Shown here: positions 1-11,700 of the stretch, piece after piece
Position numbering within the stretch: the stretch's first letter is position 1
Layout: each line of letters starts with the position of its first letter
Source: Didymodactylos carnosus
Taxonomy: Eukaryota; Rotifera; Eurotatoria; Philodinida; Philodinidae
DNA: 32,327 nucleotides
Direction: 5' to 3'
Assembly (NCBI GenBank): GCA_905250885.1
Contig: CAJNOQ010001385.1
Coordinates: 1 to 32,327, forward strand
Notes under the pieces: generated by a model
Seen by the model: only the letters and a program-made list of their open reading frames with translations
The model's database searches: none
What the model was told of the DNA's origin: nothing
Translations under genes and position numbers: made by a program

Positions 1-2
1 AT

Positions 3-140
3 GACAATTCAAATAATAATAGTCACCATAATAGTCAAATAAATAGTCATAATATAGTTAGTCAACAAGTAGTTTTAGGATTAAACCAAAAAGGCAAATA
101 TAGTTTAAGAGCACAACTACGAGCTAAATATAAATTTTAA
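3..140 (+). CDS. 3' end of an unidentified plus-strand gene, Asn/Ser/His-rich C-terminus
   Basis: Frame 3 is open from the window edge to a TAA at 138-140, giving 45 residues. The first half is low-complexity Asn/Ser/His. It is followed by a basic tail with Leu, Lys, Arg and Tyr, ending Lys-Tyr-Lys-Phe. The composition contrasts with the AT-rich noncoding DNA that follows, and the frame runs off the left edge, so this could be the last exon of a gene starting outside the window. I recognise no family. AT-rich repeats of the AATAGT type can also give such a frame by chance, so confidence is moderate to low. Confidence 0.35.
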   Translation, partial: DNSNNNSHHNSQINSHNIVSQQVVLGLNQKGKYSLRAQLRAKYKF

Positions 141-486
141 CCAGTAAATAATTTTATGTGTGTCTTTGATAATTGTACTTATTATTTAATTTTCAAATTT
201 TTATACAGCTGTTATACCATCTATTCACTACAATGTCAGTCAACATGATATTTTAGCTGCTCATCTTTATCCATATTCAACTGTAACTTTCACAATCATC
301 ACCTTGTCATCGTTTACTGTACTTATTATTTATTTCTCGTATTCCAATAAGTGTAATTTCCAAATATCATGCTTTTATACACTCACTATTGCAGTTGTTG
401 AACATCCTGCGCGCACATTTTCAATTAGCTCTCGTATATAGTGTGTTCTTTTCTGTAATCACTCGTTATTCATATCACTTGTACTA
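141..486. other. Noncoding stretch, no gene seen
   Basis: AT-rich sequence without a convincing coding frame on either strand. It may be the 3' untranslated region of the gene ending at 140, or the body of the retroelement relic whose end-like motif begins at 487. Confidence 0.4.
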
Positions 487-564
487 CTGAAGAAGGAGTC
501 GGTTTAGACTTCGAAACGTTTAGCAGTTGTAAATAAATTTATAAAATAAAATAAAATTCTACGA
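487..564 (+). mobile_element. Retroelement-like 3' end: CTGA(A)GAAG - hairpin - CGAAACG, then A-rich tail
   Basis: CTGAAGAAGG at 487 is followed by a short stem (AGTC at 497-500 pairing with GACT at 507-510, loop GGTTTA), then TCGAAACG at 511-518 and an A-rich tail of AAAT/AAAAT units to about 564. A CTGANGA...GAAAC frame around a hairpin is the core layout of hammerhead ribozymes, and such motifs are known from Penelope-like elements. Here the core has an extra A, and I cannot find convincing stems I and III. I read it as a decayed 3' end of a retroelement, not a working ribozyme. The family assignment is inference. Confidence 0.3.
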
Positions 565-599
565 TAAAAACGAAATTAAATTTAAATGTGATTTCCTTA

Positions 600-902
600 T
601 CATATTATCAACAGGACTTGTGGTACTGAATGACCAGGATCTTCTTCAATTTTACGTTTCATGCCACGAATAACATTTTTAGTTTCTTCATCAATCTTAA
701 CATATGGTTTTATGAACACACTTGTACGAATAACATTGTAGTTGAGATCAATTGTTATGTATGCTGAACGTTTGTTTATTGTACATTTAAATAAAACAGT
801 TGAATCTTTATTTTCATGAACTTTTCGAAAACGAAAATGTTGAAATACAGCGCAAGATTTTTCTTCCTGTGTAGTAGACATTATAACTTTTCCAAAATTC
901 AT
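600..902 (-). CDS. FLYWCH-like zinc-finger fragment, degenerate
   Basis: An ATG at 902 opens 100 codons. The block FRFRKVHENKDSTVLFKC resembles the start of a FLYWCH finger (aromatic, basic, then hydrophobic-x-Cys). The Met-Lys-Arg-Lys-Ile-Glu-Glu stretch followed by Ser-Val-Pro-Gln resembles the linker after such fingers in Mutator-like transposase proteins. The usual Trp before the first Cys is Phe here, the second Cys is absent (Ile-Asn-Lys-Arg-Ser), and the His-x-His pair is missing, so zinc binding is doubtful. No transposase follows in the next 500 bases downstream (below 600). It is either a small gene of the FLYWCH type that lost its metal ligands or a truncated transposon-derived copy. 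Confidence 0.45.
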   Translation of the reverse strand: MNFGKVIMSTTQEEKSCAVFQHFRFRKVHENKDSTVLFKCTINKRSAYITIDLNYNVIRTSVFIKPYVKIDEETKNVIRGMKRKIEEDPGHSVPQVLLII

Positions 903-2365
903 TTTGGTTTGACAGTAGAAAATGACATGCTTTGCTGTTTACTGATTCCATATTTATATAATTGTCTTACTGATTTTGGGGCGCGTTGATAAATTTACTC
1001 ATTTTGGAACAACAAGTTTGTACACTGTTTAATTTGATTCGATTTTGTATACTATTTCATTCTATATTTCTCTTATGAAAACGCAAAATTTAAGTTTTTT
1101 TTCATTATTGATTACTAATCAAATTTATTTTCTCTTTTGAAATTACAAAATTTTCACATTTTTCGTTCTATTATCTCTTTGGGGCCAAACGCTGAGGATT
1201 GGGTAGCTCTTCAAAAGGAGCCTTACCAAATTCTAAAGTGCAGGGGAAAATGTTATATTTATACACAATCGACATAGCTCAATCAAACGTACGACTCAGA
1301 TTTTTTTTCGAAACTTTTTATATCAAATTCTAGCAATATATCAGTGTGACATTCCGGACGAAATTGGTTTCATCAACATAGCTCTTCCAGATGTAGTCCA
1401 TGGGCTTAAATCGATACTAGTTTTAGAGATCGCATTCGATTATTATAACTTGTTGTGACCTTCATATCTTCACTCATGTTTAACCTTGAACAAAACACTT
1501 TTTCCATCGTTTTTTTCTTGATGCAAATACATTCTAAAAACATCTTTCGAAAGTCCAGACCAGTCCATATAGAGTTCTCTTACACAGCACAAGAATATTC
1601 AGATATTATTTTACCAAACTTTACACAACACAACAGATAAAACTGTCGGGAAAATGTTAGCAAGTTATAAAAGTTCTGTTACAGTTTTTTGATGAAACGA
1701 AACAACTGGCGAAAGCTCATAAAGTATGTTAATATTGAAGATCAGTTGTAAAAGAATCGTATCAAATATTCCTCTAAATGTAGTGAAGATCGAAAATATC
1801 TACCATATGCATTCAAAATCCAACTAATTGAACCTGTTGATGTTCTAGAATCGTTAACATTTACGTCAAGTAATATACATTTATATGAAAAGAACATCTG
1901 ACTTCCATATGATCGACACATTTATCATTACCAGTGAGAAAATCGATCTTAAAATACGTCAAATATTGCTTATCACTAGCACAAATAAGATGATCATTAA
2001 GTACGTATTACATATCACTAGAAAATATCATGAACATCGAAATTTTATCAACAAAGACTTAAATACACTTAAATTGAATTTATTAAATAGTATTTTTGTA
2101 AGTAGGTCATTCAAGTCCAAATTTTCACCGTACGGTTTTCAAATCAAATATCTATTCATTGAGATGGTAGTTATTGACAACAGTTTATTTTACAGAGAAA
2201 AGATAATACCACTCAACTACGTCCAAAAATATTCATGCTAACATGTACCAGCATTATGAAGATGCGTTATACTTCCAATCATAAATTCTTATAAAATTAG
2301 TAAACATTCTTACTAAATATTCTTCCAGTGCTGTTAACAGCACCAAGTTCATCATACGAAATAAT
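903..2365. other. Intergenic region, no supported gene
   Basis: 1.46 kb of AT-rich sequence. Two plus-strand frames of 61 and 118 codons (1455-1640, 1885-2241) have AT-driven composition, no recognisable motif and no splice partners, so I do not call them. A small imperfect hairpin (GGTA-GCTC...GAGC-CT-TACC) lies near 1201-1227. Confidence 0.5.
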
Positions 2366-2371
2366 TTTATT
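2366..2371 (-). promoter_or_regulatory. Poly(A) signal AATAAA for the polycystin gene
   Basis: TTTATT on the plus strand reads AATAAA on the minus strand. It begins 73 nt past the polycystin stop codon and suggests a short 3' untranslated region. Confidence 0.5.
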
Positions 2372-2443
2372 TTGAATTACACTGAAAAATATACAGATTG
2401 AATATGGTTATTAGTACTTGAATAAAAATATGGATGGAAAATT

Positions 2444-5400
2444 TTATAAATCATTGAAAAATGCCAACGGTGCCACCTGTAATACTTGAGGATCATTTAC
2501 TATTGTAACTTTTAATGCTTCTTTTATCTGACGGTTTTTTTCTAGTTCAACTAGTTCCTTCTTATCCATATCTTCATGTCGATTTAGACCAGCCACCTTT
2601 TTAAATGTTGACCACATAAAGTCGAGCATATCATTTTTATTTTTATTTTTTGCCATTTCATGTTTAATATGTGCGAACGAATCGTTCAAAATTGTTAAAA
2701 ATATTCCCAATAGTGCAATAAATACAAGAATTAAAAATGAAATGAAATAAAATGTACCTAAAATAAAAATTATAAAGGAGAAAATTGAATAAAAAAAAGA
2801 TCAATATATATATACCATAGAGTTTACTCAGAGAAACCATTTCTTCTGCATTTATTTCACCCAACATCATTCGAAAACATGTTGTCAACGATGTAAATAA
2901 ACTTTTAAATGAACGTAATGATCGACCAAATAGAGCAAAACCAAATTGTGCATAAGCCAAAATAAATATCATAAACACAAAGGCAAATGAGTTAAGATCA
3001 CGTCGTGCATAACGTAAAGTTGCTGATAACATTCCAATACGTTTATTAAAACGTAACAGTTTTAAAAATTTTAACATTGTAAAAAATGTAATCAAACCAA
3101 CAATGTAACTGTACACTTCATCAAAAGTTGCAATAGCATTGAAATTAACAAATTCACCTTAGAAAACAAAATAACATATAAGAAAGGACTAAGAATTAAA
3201 CATAAAAGTTTTAACATACCCATTTCTGTTTTTCGTAATGATCTTATTGCTAGTCTTGTTATAGCTTTCTTTGTCCCGTACATTCCTATTGCCGTTATAC
3301 TAAATGCTACGGTTATAAAACCATGTAAATTCCAAAATTTTTTAAAATATAATTTTTTTTGTTTGATGATAAGTAAAATTTCGTGAGTAAGAGCATAAAT
3401 GGTAAATATACAAAAGAATATTTCAAATATGAGAACAATAATAGCATAGCCACCTAAATGATCGTAAAGTCGAAATACTTTAATTTTATAATCATTAATA
3501 ACAGAGCCCATTGATGTAAATTCTAATGATAGTGTAATACTAACAAATAAATTTACATTAGCATTATATAATGAAAAATCAATGACTAATGCACGAGTTA
3601 ATTGATCGAGCCATTTTTGTTCTTTTAATTCTTCTAAAAGAATTCGTGCTTTTTCATACGTTCGTCCTAGTGTAAATAAATAACCACCACCCTTGTAAGT
3701 TGAATAGACGGCACTCAATGGTCCACTTTTAGTACGGGCACTATTCTAAAAACAAGACAATCTTTATTACTACAATATATATCACTATGAGAATAATTTT
3801 GAAAAATAACGAACTTGATAGCACCAAGGTGTTTTACATCTTTTCGTACTATTATCATTATTAACAAATGTTCCATTTAATAATCCATTCCATCCTGTTT
3901 TATAGTTTTTTTGTATCATCATCCCACCAACTATAATCATCTCGACAATGAAAAATGACATTTCGAACACGTCTATGAACACGACAAGAGTTCTCTTTTA
4001 CTCTCAATTGACGAATTCTTGCTGCACCAACTCTCATCGATGTTCGACTACCTGAACAAATGATTAAAAATACAATTTATTATCTATATTTATTTTACTA
4101 ATGAATATAGACCTGTTGTTAATTTTTCTCGCCATGATAATGTTTTTCCATTGTACCATGTTTGTGCATATAGTCCTTTTAAAAATGTATTATCACAATA
4201 ATTCCACCAATCTGTAACTGATTTAATATTATTATAATCTTTAGTAATAAATAAATTTTTAGTATCACGAAATAGACCGTTTGAATGAATATCACGTGCT
4301 TGATAGGATAAAAATAATAATATTGTTGTAAATAAACAATAAATTAATACTTCACGAATAATTTCACTCATTTTTATCTCTTTTAAACGTAATTCACGCG
4401 CTTGTTTCATTTCCATATGATTAATTGGCTTCAATTCGAACAGTCGAACACGACGTTGACGAGCAATTTCTAATGAAATAAAAAGAATTTTAGACAAAAA
4501 TTGATTAATTCAGTGATGTGTAATTTACACACCTTTTGTACTTATTTGACTAAAACTAAAATCATCTTCAGTATTTATTAGTGTTTCTGCGAATGGGTCA
4601 TTGAAATCCATTGTTTCATCGTCATACGGTTTTCGAATTAAAAAGCTAATGATGGCTGTTGCAATAAATACCTGTTGAATGAGATGACAGGTAATAGCAA
4701 ACGTTTATTATACAGAAGAAAAATATTACCTTGAGTGGATCAATAATAAGTACAGATTGTCCGAATGAGAGCATCATTGTAGACAACCATTCATTGGATC
4801 GACTTCGTCCCCATTCCATTGAATATAGTATGATGAAAAATGAGCAAGTTAGTATGCTCAATATTACCACTATAACAGCAAGATAAAGAATATGAGATAG
4901 GAAAAACTTTCGTTTCGTATAACCTGAAGGAAAAAGAATATCCCGCTCTGCGACTAGCGTTATCTGTATAAGATGCTGACAAATGACAGTTTCAACAGAT
5001 CGATATCTTTTCTTCAGTTCACAAGCCTCTGACATCGTCTTCCATCTATTTATCAACCATTAAACACAGTTCTATCCTAGAAACTAGCCTAATGTAAAAT
5101 TCTTTCTATCCTAGTGCTTTTGCTTCTTATACACACTTGTTGTTCAAGCAAAGCTACAAAGACTAAGCAGAGAAATTGTATTGGATATCACAACGGAGTA
5201 AGCATAGTACTGGACGGATGATCCGAAGGGCTAAGTTATTATATGACTTGGCTGCGATATGGTTCCAAATAGTACCTTTTCTGGAGCACGAGTGGAACAA
5301 CGCAACCATCAAGCCAAGCTATACTGTATAATCTGAAACTTACAAGTCCAAGCAATGTATATTGCCCAATGTGGTAATGTTCGTTCTTTATCTTCAATTT

Positions 5401-5719
5401 TATTTCTTGTATCATCTAAACGTTGTCTTTGTACAACAGATGATCGATGACAGAATCTTGCTTTTAAATGTGTAATGAAATTAGAACGTCGACTACAAAA
5501 AACAACATTGATAATGTTAATAAAAAAGCTGAATTTAAGGCTCCTCTTATACTTTTCTGTTGAAAAATAGTGGTCGTCTTTATTTTCAAGTGAAAGTAGA
5601 TTATTGCTATTAGGTCTTGTCGTTAATGTTTGTTGATTATTTCCTGCTTTTCGGAATAATGTAACAATGATTAAATTAACTGGTAAAACGATCAATGTTC
5701 CAATAAAGCTTATCCAAAG
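2444..5719 (-). other. Polycystin gene C-terminal part: helices 3-11, TOP-type loop and pore
   Basis: Exon 23 contains LWISFIGTLIVLPVNLIIVT then L-F-R-K. Exon 24 contains FFIILYSMEWG and S-V-L-I-I-D-P-L-K. Exons 26-28 code the extracellular loop between helices 6 and 7 (R-I-R-Q-L-R-V; Y-K-G-G-G-Y). Exons 28-30 code the six-helix channel: EFVNFNAIATFDEVYSYIVG, LKFLKLLRFNKRIGMLSATL, pore F-R-M-M-L-G-E-I-N, then LGIFLTILNDSF. The acidic residue in L-G-E sits where PKD2-type channels have L-G-D, which fits cation conduction (inference). The cytoplasmic tail after the last helix is about 75 residues. No coiled coil or EF hand is evident. Confidence 0.85.
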
Positions 5720-8700
5720 CTAACATTAAAATGTGAATTATTTTTAATATTACGAAAGCAGAAATAAACTTACTTGTGTGAGGGTAAACCGTAGTGGTCC
5801 TAACTGTAAAATGAAACCTTTTTCAGATTTATTTTCTGTCTTATAAAACATTGCATTTGATATCATTGTGCAAAACAGTAGCGAGATACAACATGAAATG
5901 CGTTGTAATCGTGTGAAATTACTTCGAACTGGACGTGAAAATACTGAAAACCATAGATGACCATCGCTAAATTTTTTCTTTACCTACACAAATGTAAAGA
6001 TAGATGTTTTCAATCAGCTTTTAATAGAGAATCTTCATCGTACCGATTGCGTGAACAAATGTGTAAAACTTTTCAATTCAGTTGTAGAAGCTACTGGTAC
6101 AACGCGATCAACCATTCCATCACTTTTTTCGACTGCTAACCAATTATCGCAAATAAAATAACTCCTAAACTTATCTAGGTCTTAGCATGAAAGTTGACTC
6201 TTTTTTAATAATGAATCTTACTTTTCACCCGTTTGTAAATCCATTACGTTTATCATGTTTAAGTACCACGATGCGTTTGTCTTATATCCAGAATTATCAT
6301 GCCAGACTCGGAGATAAATCAGTGGGCCTAATGGTGATTCGACACTCATTACCTTACAATTAAGAAGGGAAAGAAAAAGAAAAACTTAATTACTCTGCAA
6401 AAACCTCTGATCCAAAGGCCAGAAGACCAATAAAACATAAAAACGTATAAACATACATGGTTTCTATTGCTACCAGCGGCAAAACCCTATCAATTAAGAA
6501 TTAAAAAAACTCCATTGGATTGGCCGTTAATTGATACTGAAAACCACTAACCTTTTGTTTTCCATCACTCAGTTTTCTCACACCACTATCAGCTGTTTCA
6601 CCCGATATAATAAAACTGACATTGGATGTTGTACCGGCATCCTTTATAATTCCCGTGTGGACAGTAATTAGATAATAATAAACGTCGATTGGGAGATTAT
6701 CAACGAGTGGTGTAGCTGTCCACTACAAAATGTAATAATTTTGTGATTTTTAATAGATTTCTATCTCATAACATACTTTAATAATATCTTTTTTGTCCTT
6801 TTTTCGTGCCCAAATAGCAGCTATAATATACAATCCTAATATTCCAATAACTGTAACAAAAACCGCAGCATTTTCATGTAATTTCTTGAAATTAGCCCAA
6901 ACAGTTTTAAAATTAATTGTATTCGGTGGCACGTAAAAATCACTGCCAAACGTGGTCAGATGAGTGCACAAACATTCTGTTGATTTCATTGTAGTTTGAG
7001 AGCCAATCTAAAAGTTTATTTTCTATGACTAACCTCCCTTATTACTGGAGACCGGCTTTTCATACCTGACAACCCTCTTTACTCCAAACAAGTCGTTGTT
7101 CGTCCCAATATTGACAACCAGACGCATAAATTGATACAATATAGGATGAGTTATAGGAATATTTCATTTGATCTGTGATATTAACAAGTCCTATAAGAAA
7201 CAAAGAAGTATTTCACGATGTTAGAGGTAAAGTAATACGTCTTACTGTTCAGTCTGACACCAAATATATAAGTGCCATTGCCATAATGAACGGATGGTGG
7301 CATAAATATTGTGTATTTCAATTCTTCGCAGTTATTGTAATTTGCAGATATACTGTTATTATTCGGAAGTGTGTAAATGAAATCAAATTTTGAGTCTGTT
7401 GGTGGTTCAACTGTGTCATTTCCATAACTAACATAAAGAACATACGAATCTATACTCGATGATGGTTTAATGTATACAGATAATGCCATATATTTATCCA
7501 GCAAAATAGCCTAAAAAAAGACGGTAATGATATTTCACAACTAAATTAATGAGTTTCTTCTAACTTTATGATATTTCATATTCAAATTATAAAGTTCATG
7601 TTCTTGAATGTCTGGCATTTTATTTTGTGGTCTTGTAAGAAAGAGTGAAATTGGTTTTGACGTGTTTTGAACTGGAATTTCAGTTCCATTATTATTTGTC
7701 AGAATAATGGTAACAACACTTCCTTCCACTGTTGAATTTCCTGTTGTACTTGCATAAGGATTATTTTTCGACGATAAAACTTTTGTTACAACGTCTGATG
7801 AACTATTTGCCAACATATCGGTTAAAGCCGGTAATTTAATTTGTGTATCACCGGCTGATAAACTCGATTTTCCTGCATATATTAATATTTGTTTGTAATG
7901 TAGATGCATTGGAGTAGTAATTACATTTAAGCCTACAGCAGTCCGCTGCTTCTCCTCTTTTAACTAGAATGGTTCACCAGTTCCTGAGAGTGGGAATTAC
8001 GCTTCATTTCGAACGCAGAACTGTTCTATCCTTTGTAAGCTGTTATTTTATTGTGTATATTTAGAAAACACATGAAACGGATGTGGAATGGAAAAAAAAT
8101 TTCAAGAACCTATTAGGCTAAATGATAGACTAAAAGGAGATATAACGCTTATGTAGGGACCAATGAAGTAGATTTTTTCGAGGGGAAATAAACAAAATTC
8201 GTCACTTGGTTTTGTGAAATCTTACTTTGAGTTAACGCCTTTCAAGAGTTGTAGAGAATCTCTTTCTCAATTTTCTTGAAACCTCATGGAAGAAAACATT
8301 GTACTTTTCAACTTTAAATATGATATTCGTAACCACAGTTGAAAACTTCCTCTAGTCCATGACATTTCAAAAAACAATGAGAAAAAAATTTCCCAGAATT
8401 TTTGAAAGACACCATAGGCGTCAAAAGAACTTAACGCAAAATTTCACAAAATCAAGCCACGGGATATGCTTCAGACATTCATGATACGAAAAATAACTAA
8501 AAATAGTGACTTCAAGTGTACCTAGTGCAAGTACATTTTCACAAGTTTTATACAAAAACTTATTCTGTCATTAGTCTTAACAAAAATGAGAATGTGTATG
8601 TTTTTCAGAGAGAAAGCATAAATGTTGTCAGTTTTAGTATTTTTGTTCTTAGTATCTCTCTTGCCTTGTAAGCAGAAACAAGCACATAAAAGAGAATAAC

Positions 8701-11700
8701 ATCAAATACACTGAAACTACCAGATTTTTCTTGGTTCTGAAACTCAGTCCTTATTATCGAAGAATCATAAATTGTCCAGAATCTGATTACACTCACCATC
8801 TGGTGATTGTTTTGTGAATGCCATTGACATTGATTTTCCTTCAATTGATTTTGAATCATTATCGGATGTTCGATTAGCTAATACATCACCGACAATAAAT
8901 AAACCGGATGAACTTCGTTTTGCCAAATGACTAGCCTATACAAAAATGATATGAGAATATGCATAGATTCTCTTCTTCAGTTTTTTCAGAGAGACTTACC
9001 CGTTGTCTATCATCAATAATTTGATGATTTTGTTCATCTAATTGAGTTCGATACATTTCCCATCTTTCCTCTGGTAATGTTTCACATTCATCACAAGTAG
9101 AATAAAATTCTGTTGGAGCAAATAACACCTTTTGATCATTATCTTCAGATTTGCTGGCTTCTATAGTTGATTCTAATTCCTAAAATTGAAAATGATTTAT
9201 ATTTTCATCAGGATTAAGACTTACTTTTAAAAATAAGACCAACCTCTTTCACTGTTTCTGGATCTTTTTCAATATTTTTTTGCACAGTTTTTGATGTTGC
9301 ATAAAGAACATTACCACCAGTATCCATTAATGCTAAAAAATATTAAAGTAAAGAGTCAAATATTTGTAGATAATAGATTCTCTAATACTTACAAGTAGCC
9401 AAAACTGTTATAGTATTATCATCAACTAATTCCATATCACGAACTTTATTTCCAACTTTTTCTATTAAACCAGCTCCTTTTTCCTGAGAAATTAGTGCTT
9501 AATTATGACAATGAAAAATACTTTCTCTTCACATATTTTGTCATACCTGATTATTTAAAGGCATTTGATCACTGTTGGCAGTCACTGTTGTACTGGCTTT
9601 GACAGCTTTTATCACACTTATCGGATCACTAATAACATCCAGTACAACATCCATAGATGATAACATCTTTAATCTCATCTACAAAATAGTTCATTCATCA
9701 TTTCGATAATAAAATAGAGAATATAATTTATTTTTACTAACCAATGTCATTCTTTCATTCATTATTGATAGATCTATTTCAGTATTATTGGTCTAGAATA
9801 ATATCATAATTATATTCTAGATAAAAAATAAAATGATTCTCATTTCTTACCGAATTTTCACTCATTTCATTTAGTTTCTCTGCTAAATCGGTAATTAATT
9901 GAACGGCTTTTTTTGGATTCACTAAGACTAAATTATCTAGATTATTCATCACTTCATCTAATAAATTTAAATCATCACTAATTATAAATTCATCTCGTTT
10001 ATCAACTAGTTTTTGTGAAATTAACATTCGTCCATCTAAACTTCTCGTTATTAATGTAAAAGAAAATGTTCCATTAAAATGTAAATATTTTTTACTTATA
10101 TTAAATGTTTTTAATGTTGGCTCATAAACAACGTATTGATAATCGAGTTTGGTTGAAAAACAACGATGTTCAAGAAAATAAATATTTGATTCAGGATGAC
10201 TAACTAAACTTAAATTTAACCATCGAATAGATAATAAATTATAAATATTATTTTCCGATGGTCTTCTACTACCTAATGGAAGATCATTTGGAAATATATT
10301 TTGTTCTTCTGATTTTAAATGACAAATAACAGTAAAATTTAATTTTCGTCGATCATTTATTTCATCATCCGGATCATATGTTGTTGACCAAAACGAAATC
10401 ATTATATCTTCATTATCAAGCATAATTTCTGTTATATTATTTATTTCTGTTATATTATTTATTTCTAAATTTTGATTTCCAAAACTTGTATTTAAATCTG
10501 ATCGTACAATTTCAATTGGTTGAATAATGTTACGATAAAATGATGGATTTAATGTTGAAACAGCTGTAATGTGAGCAAGATAATAACCATAGGATAATGA
10601 TTTTGCTTCAATAATAAGTGATTGTTTCTTGCCTAAATTTGAACAATAGAATGGAAGATATTCATCTGTATAGATACTACGATTTGATGATAAACGATTT
10701 AAACGTTGAGAATATTTCCAATTTAAAGGATCCATATTAATCAAATAAAATGAAGAGAAAAATTTTTCCATACACATTGATGGTAATTTTGGTTTTAATA
10801 CATGTTTTTTACTGAATGGTAACAATAATACTGATGATTGAACTGTCGTACTACTATTGAGAGCATTATCCGAATGTAATGTCAAATTTTGATCATTTAG
10901 ACATGATGATTCTATCGATGAAATATCGACTATTGTAACTTGTGAACATGTTAGATTTGCTTTTAATAATTTTAATGATGGATTTATAAATGTAATGTTA
11001 ATATTGTATGTTCCAGATATTTTATATTGATAACCAATTTGAAATCGTTGTCTTGTTAGTTGTTTTAAATAGATATCATTTACCAATCGTTTAATTTTAG
11101 TCATTGGACTCATTATTAAAGTTTTATAATCAATTATAGCCAATTTTCCATTTCCCATATTAATTTCTGTATCAAAACCAATACCGTTCAAATATTGAAT
11201 ATCAATCCAAATGATACTCTCATTATTCGTTGTTGTTGTTGTTGTTGTTGCATAATTATTGACCAAATAGGTTTGTACTAACGTTAAGTCTTGTCCAATA
11301 GAAAAGTTTGTTGTTGCTTCACGTATTGTTGGAAAATCACCACCTCTTACATGTAATATTTGATATCCATAAGTTGTTATATTTAAATAAAAATAATCGG
11401 TAAAATTATTTGATATCGATAATTGAACACTTTCATTTTTACTCATATTTCCTGTTGTACTAAAAATTGTTAATAAGAGAAGTCCTTCAAACGGAATACG
11501 TTCATTTGTACGAATTGTTACCAATGTTAATTGTGTTATATCTTTATGATTTTCTACTTCAACTTGAATTGGTGGAATTGGTTCTTCAACATCGATTGTT
11601 ATCGTTTGATTTGCTATGCTAACTTTATTTGATGCACTAACAATGGCATTATAATGACCCGGTGTATCATATTTACATTTGATAATTAAACGATAATCTT

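Noticed and set aside
487-560. Working hammerhead ribozyme
   Set aside because: There is an extra base in the core, stem III is limited to a few weak pairs, and I found no stem I complement.
1455-1640. 61-codon plus-strand frame
   Set aside because: Short, AT-driven and without any supporting signal.
1885-2241. 118-codon plus-strand frame
   Set aside because: Composition follows AT-rich DNA, and there is no motif, splice partner or homology I recognise.
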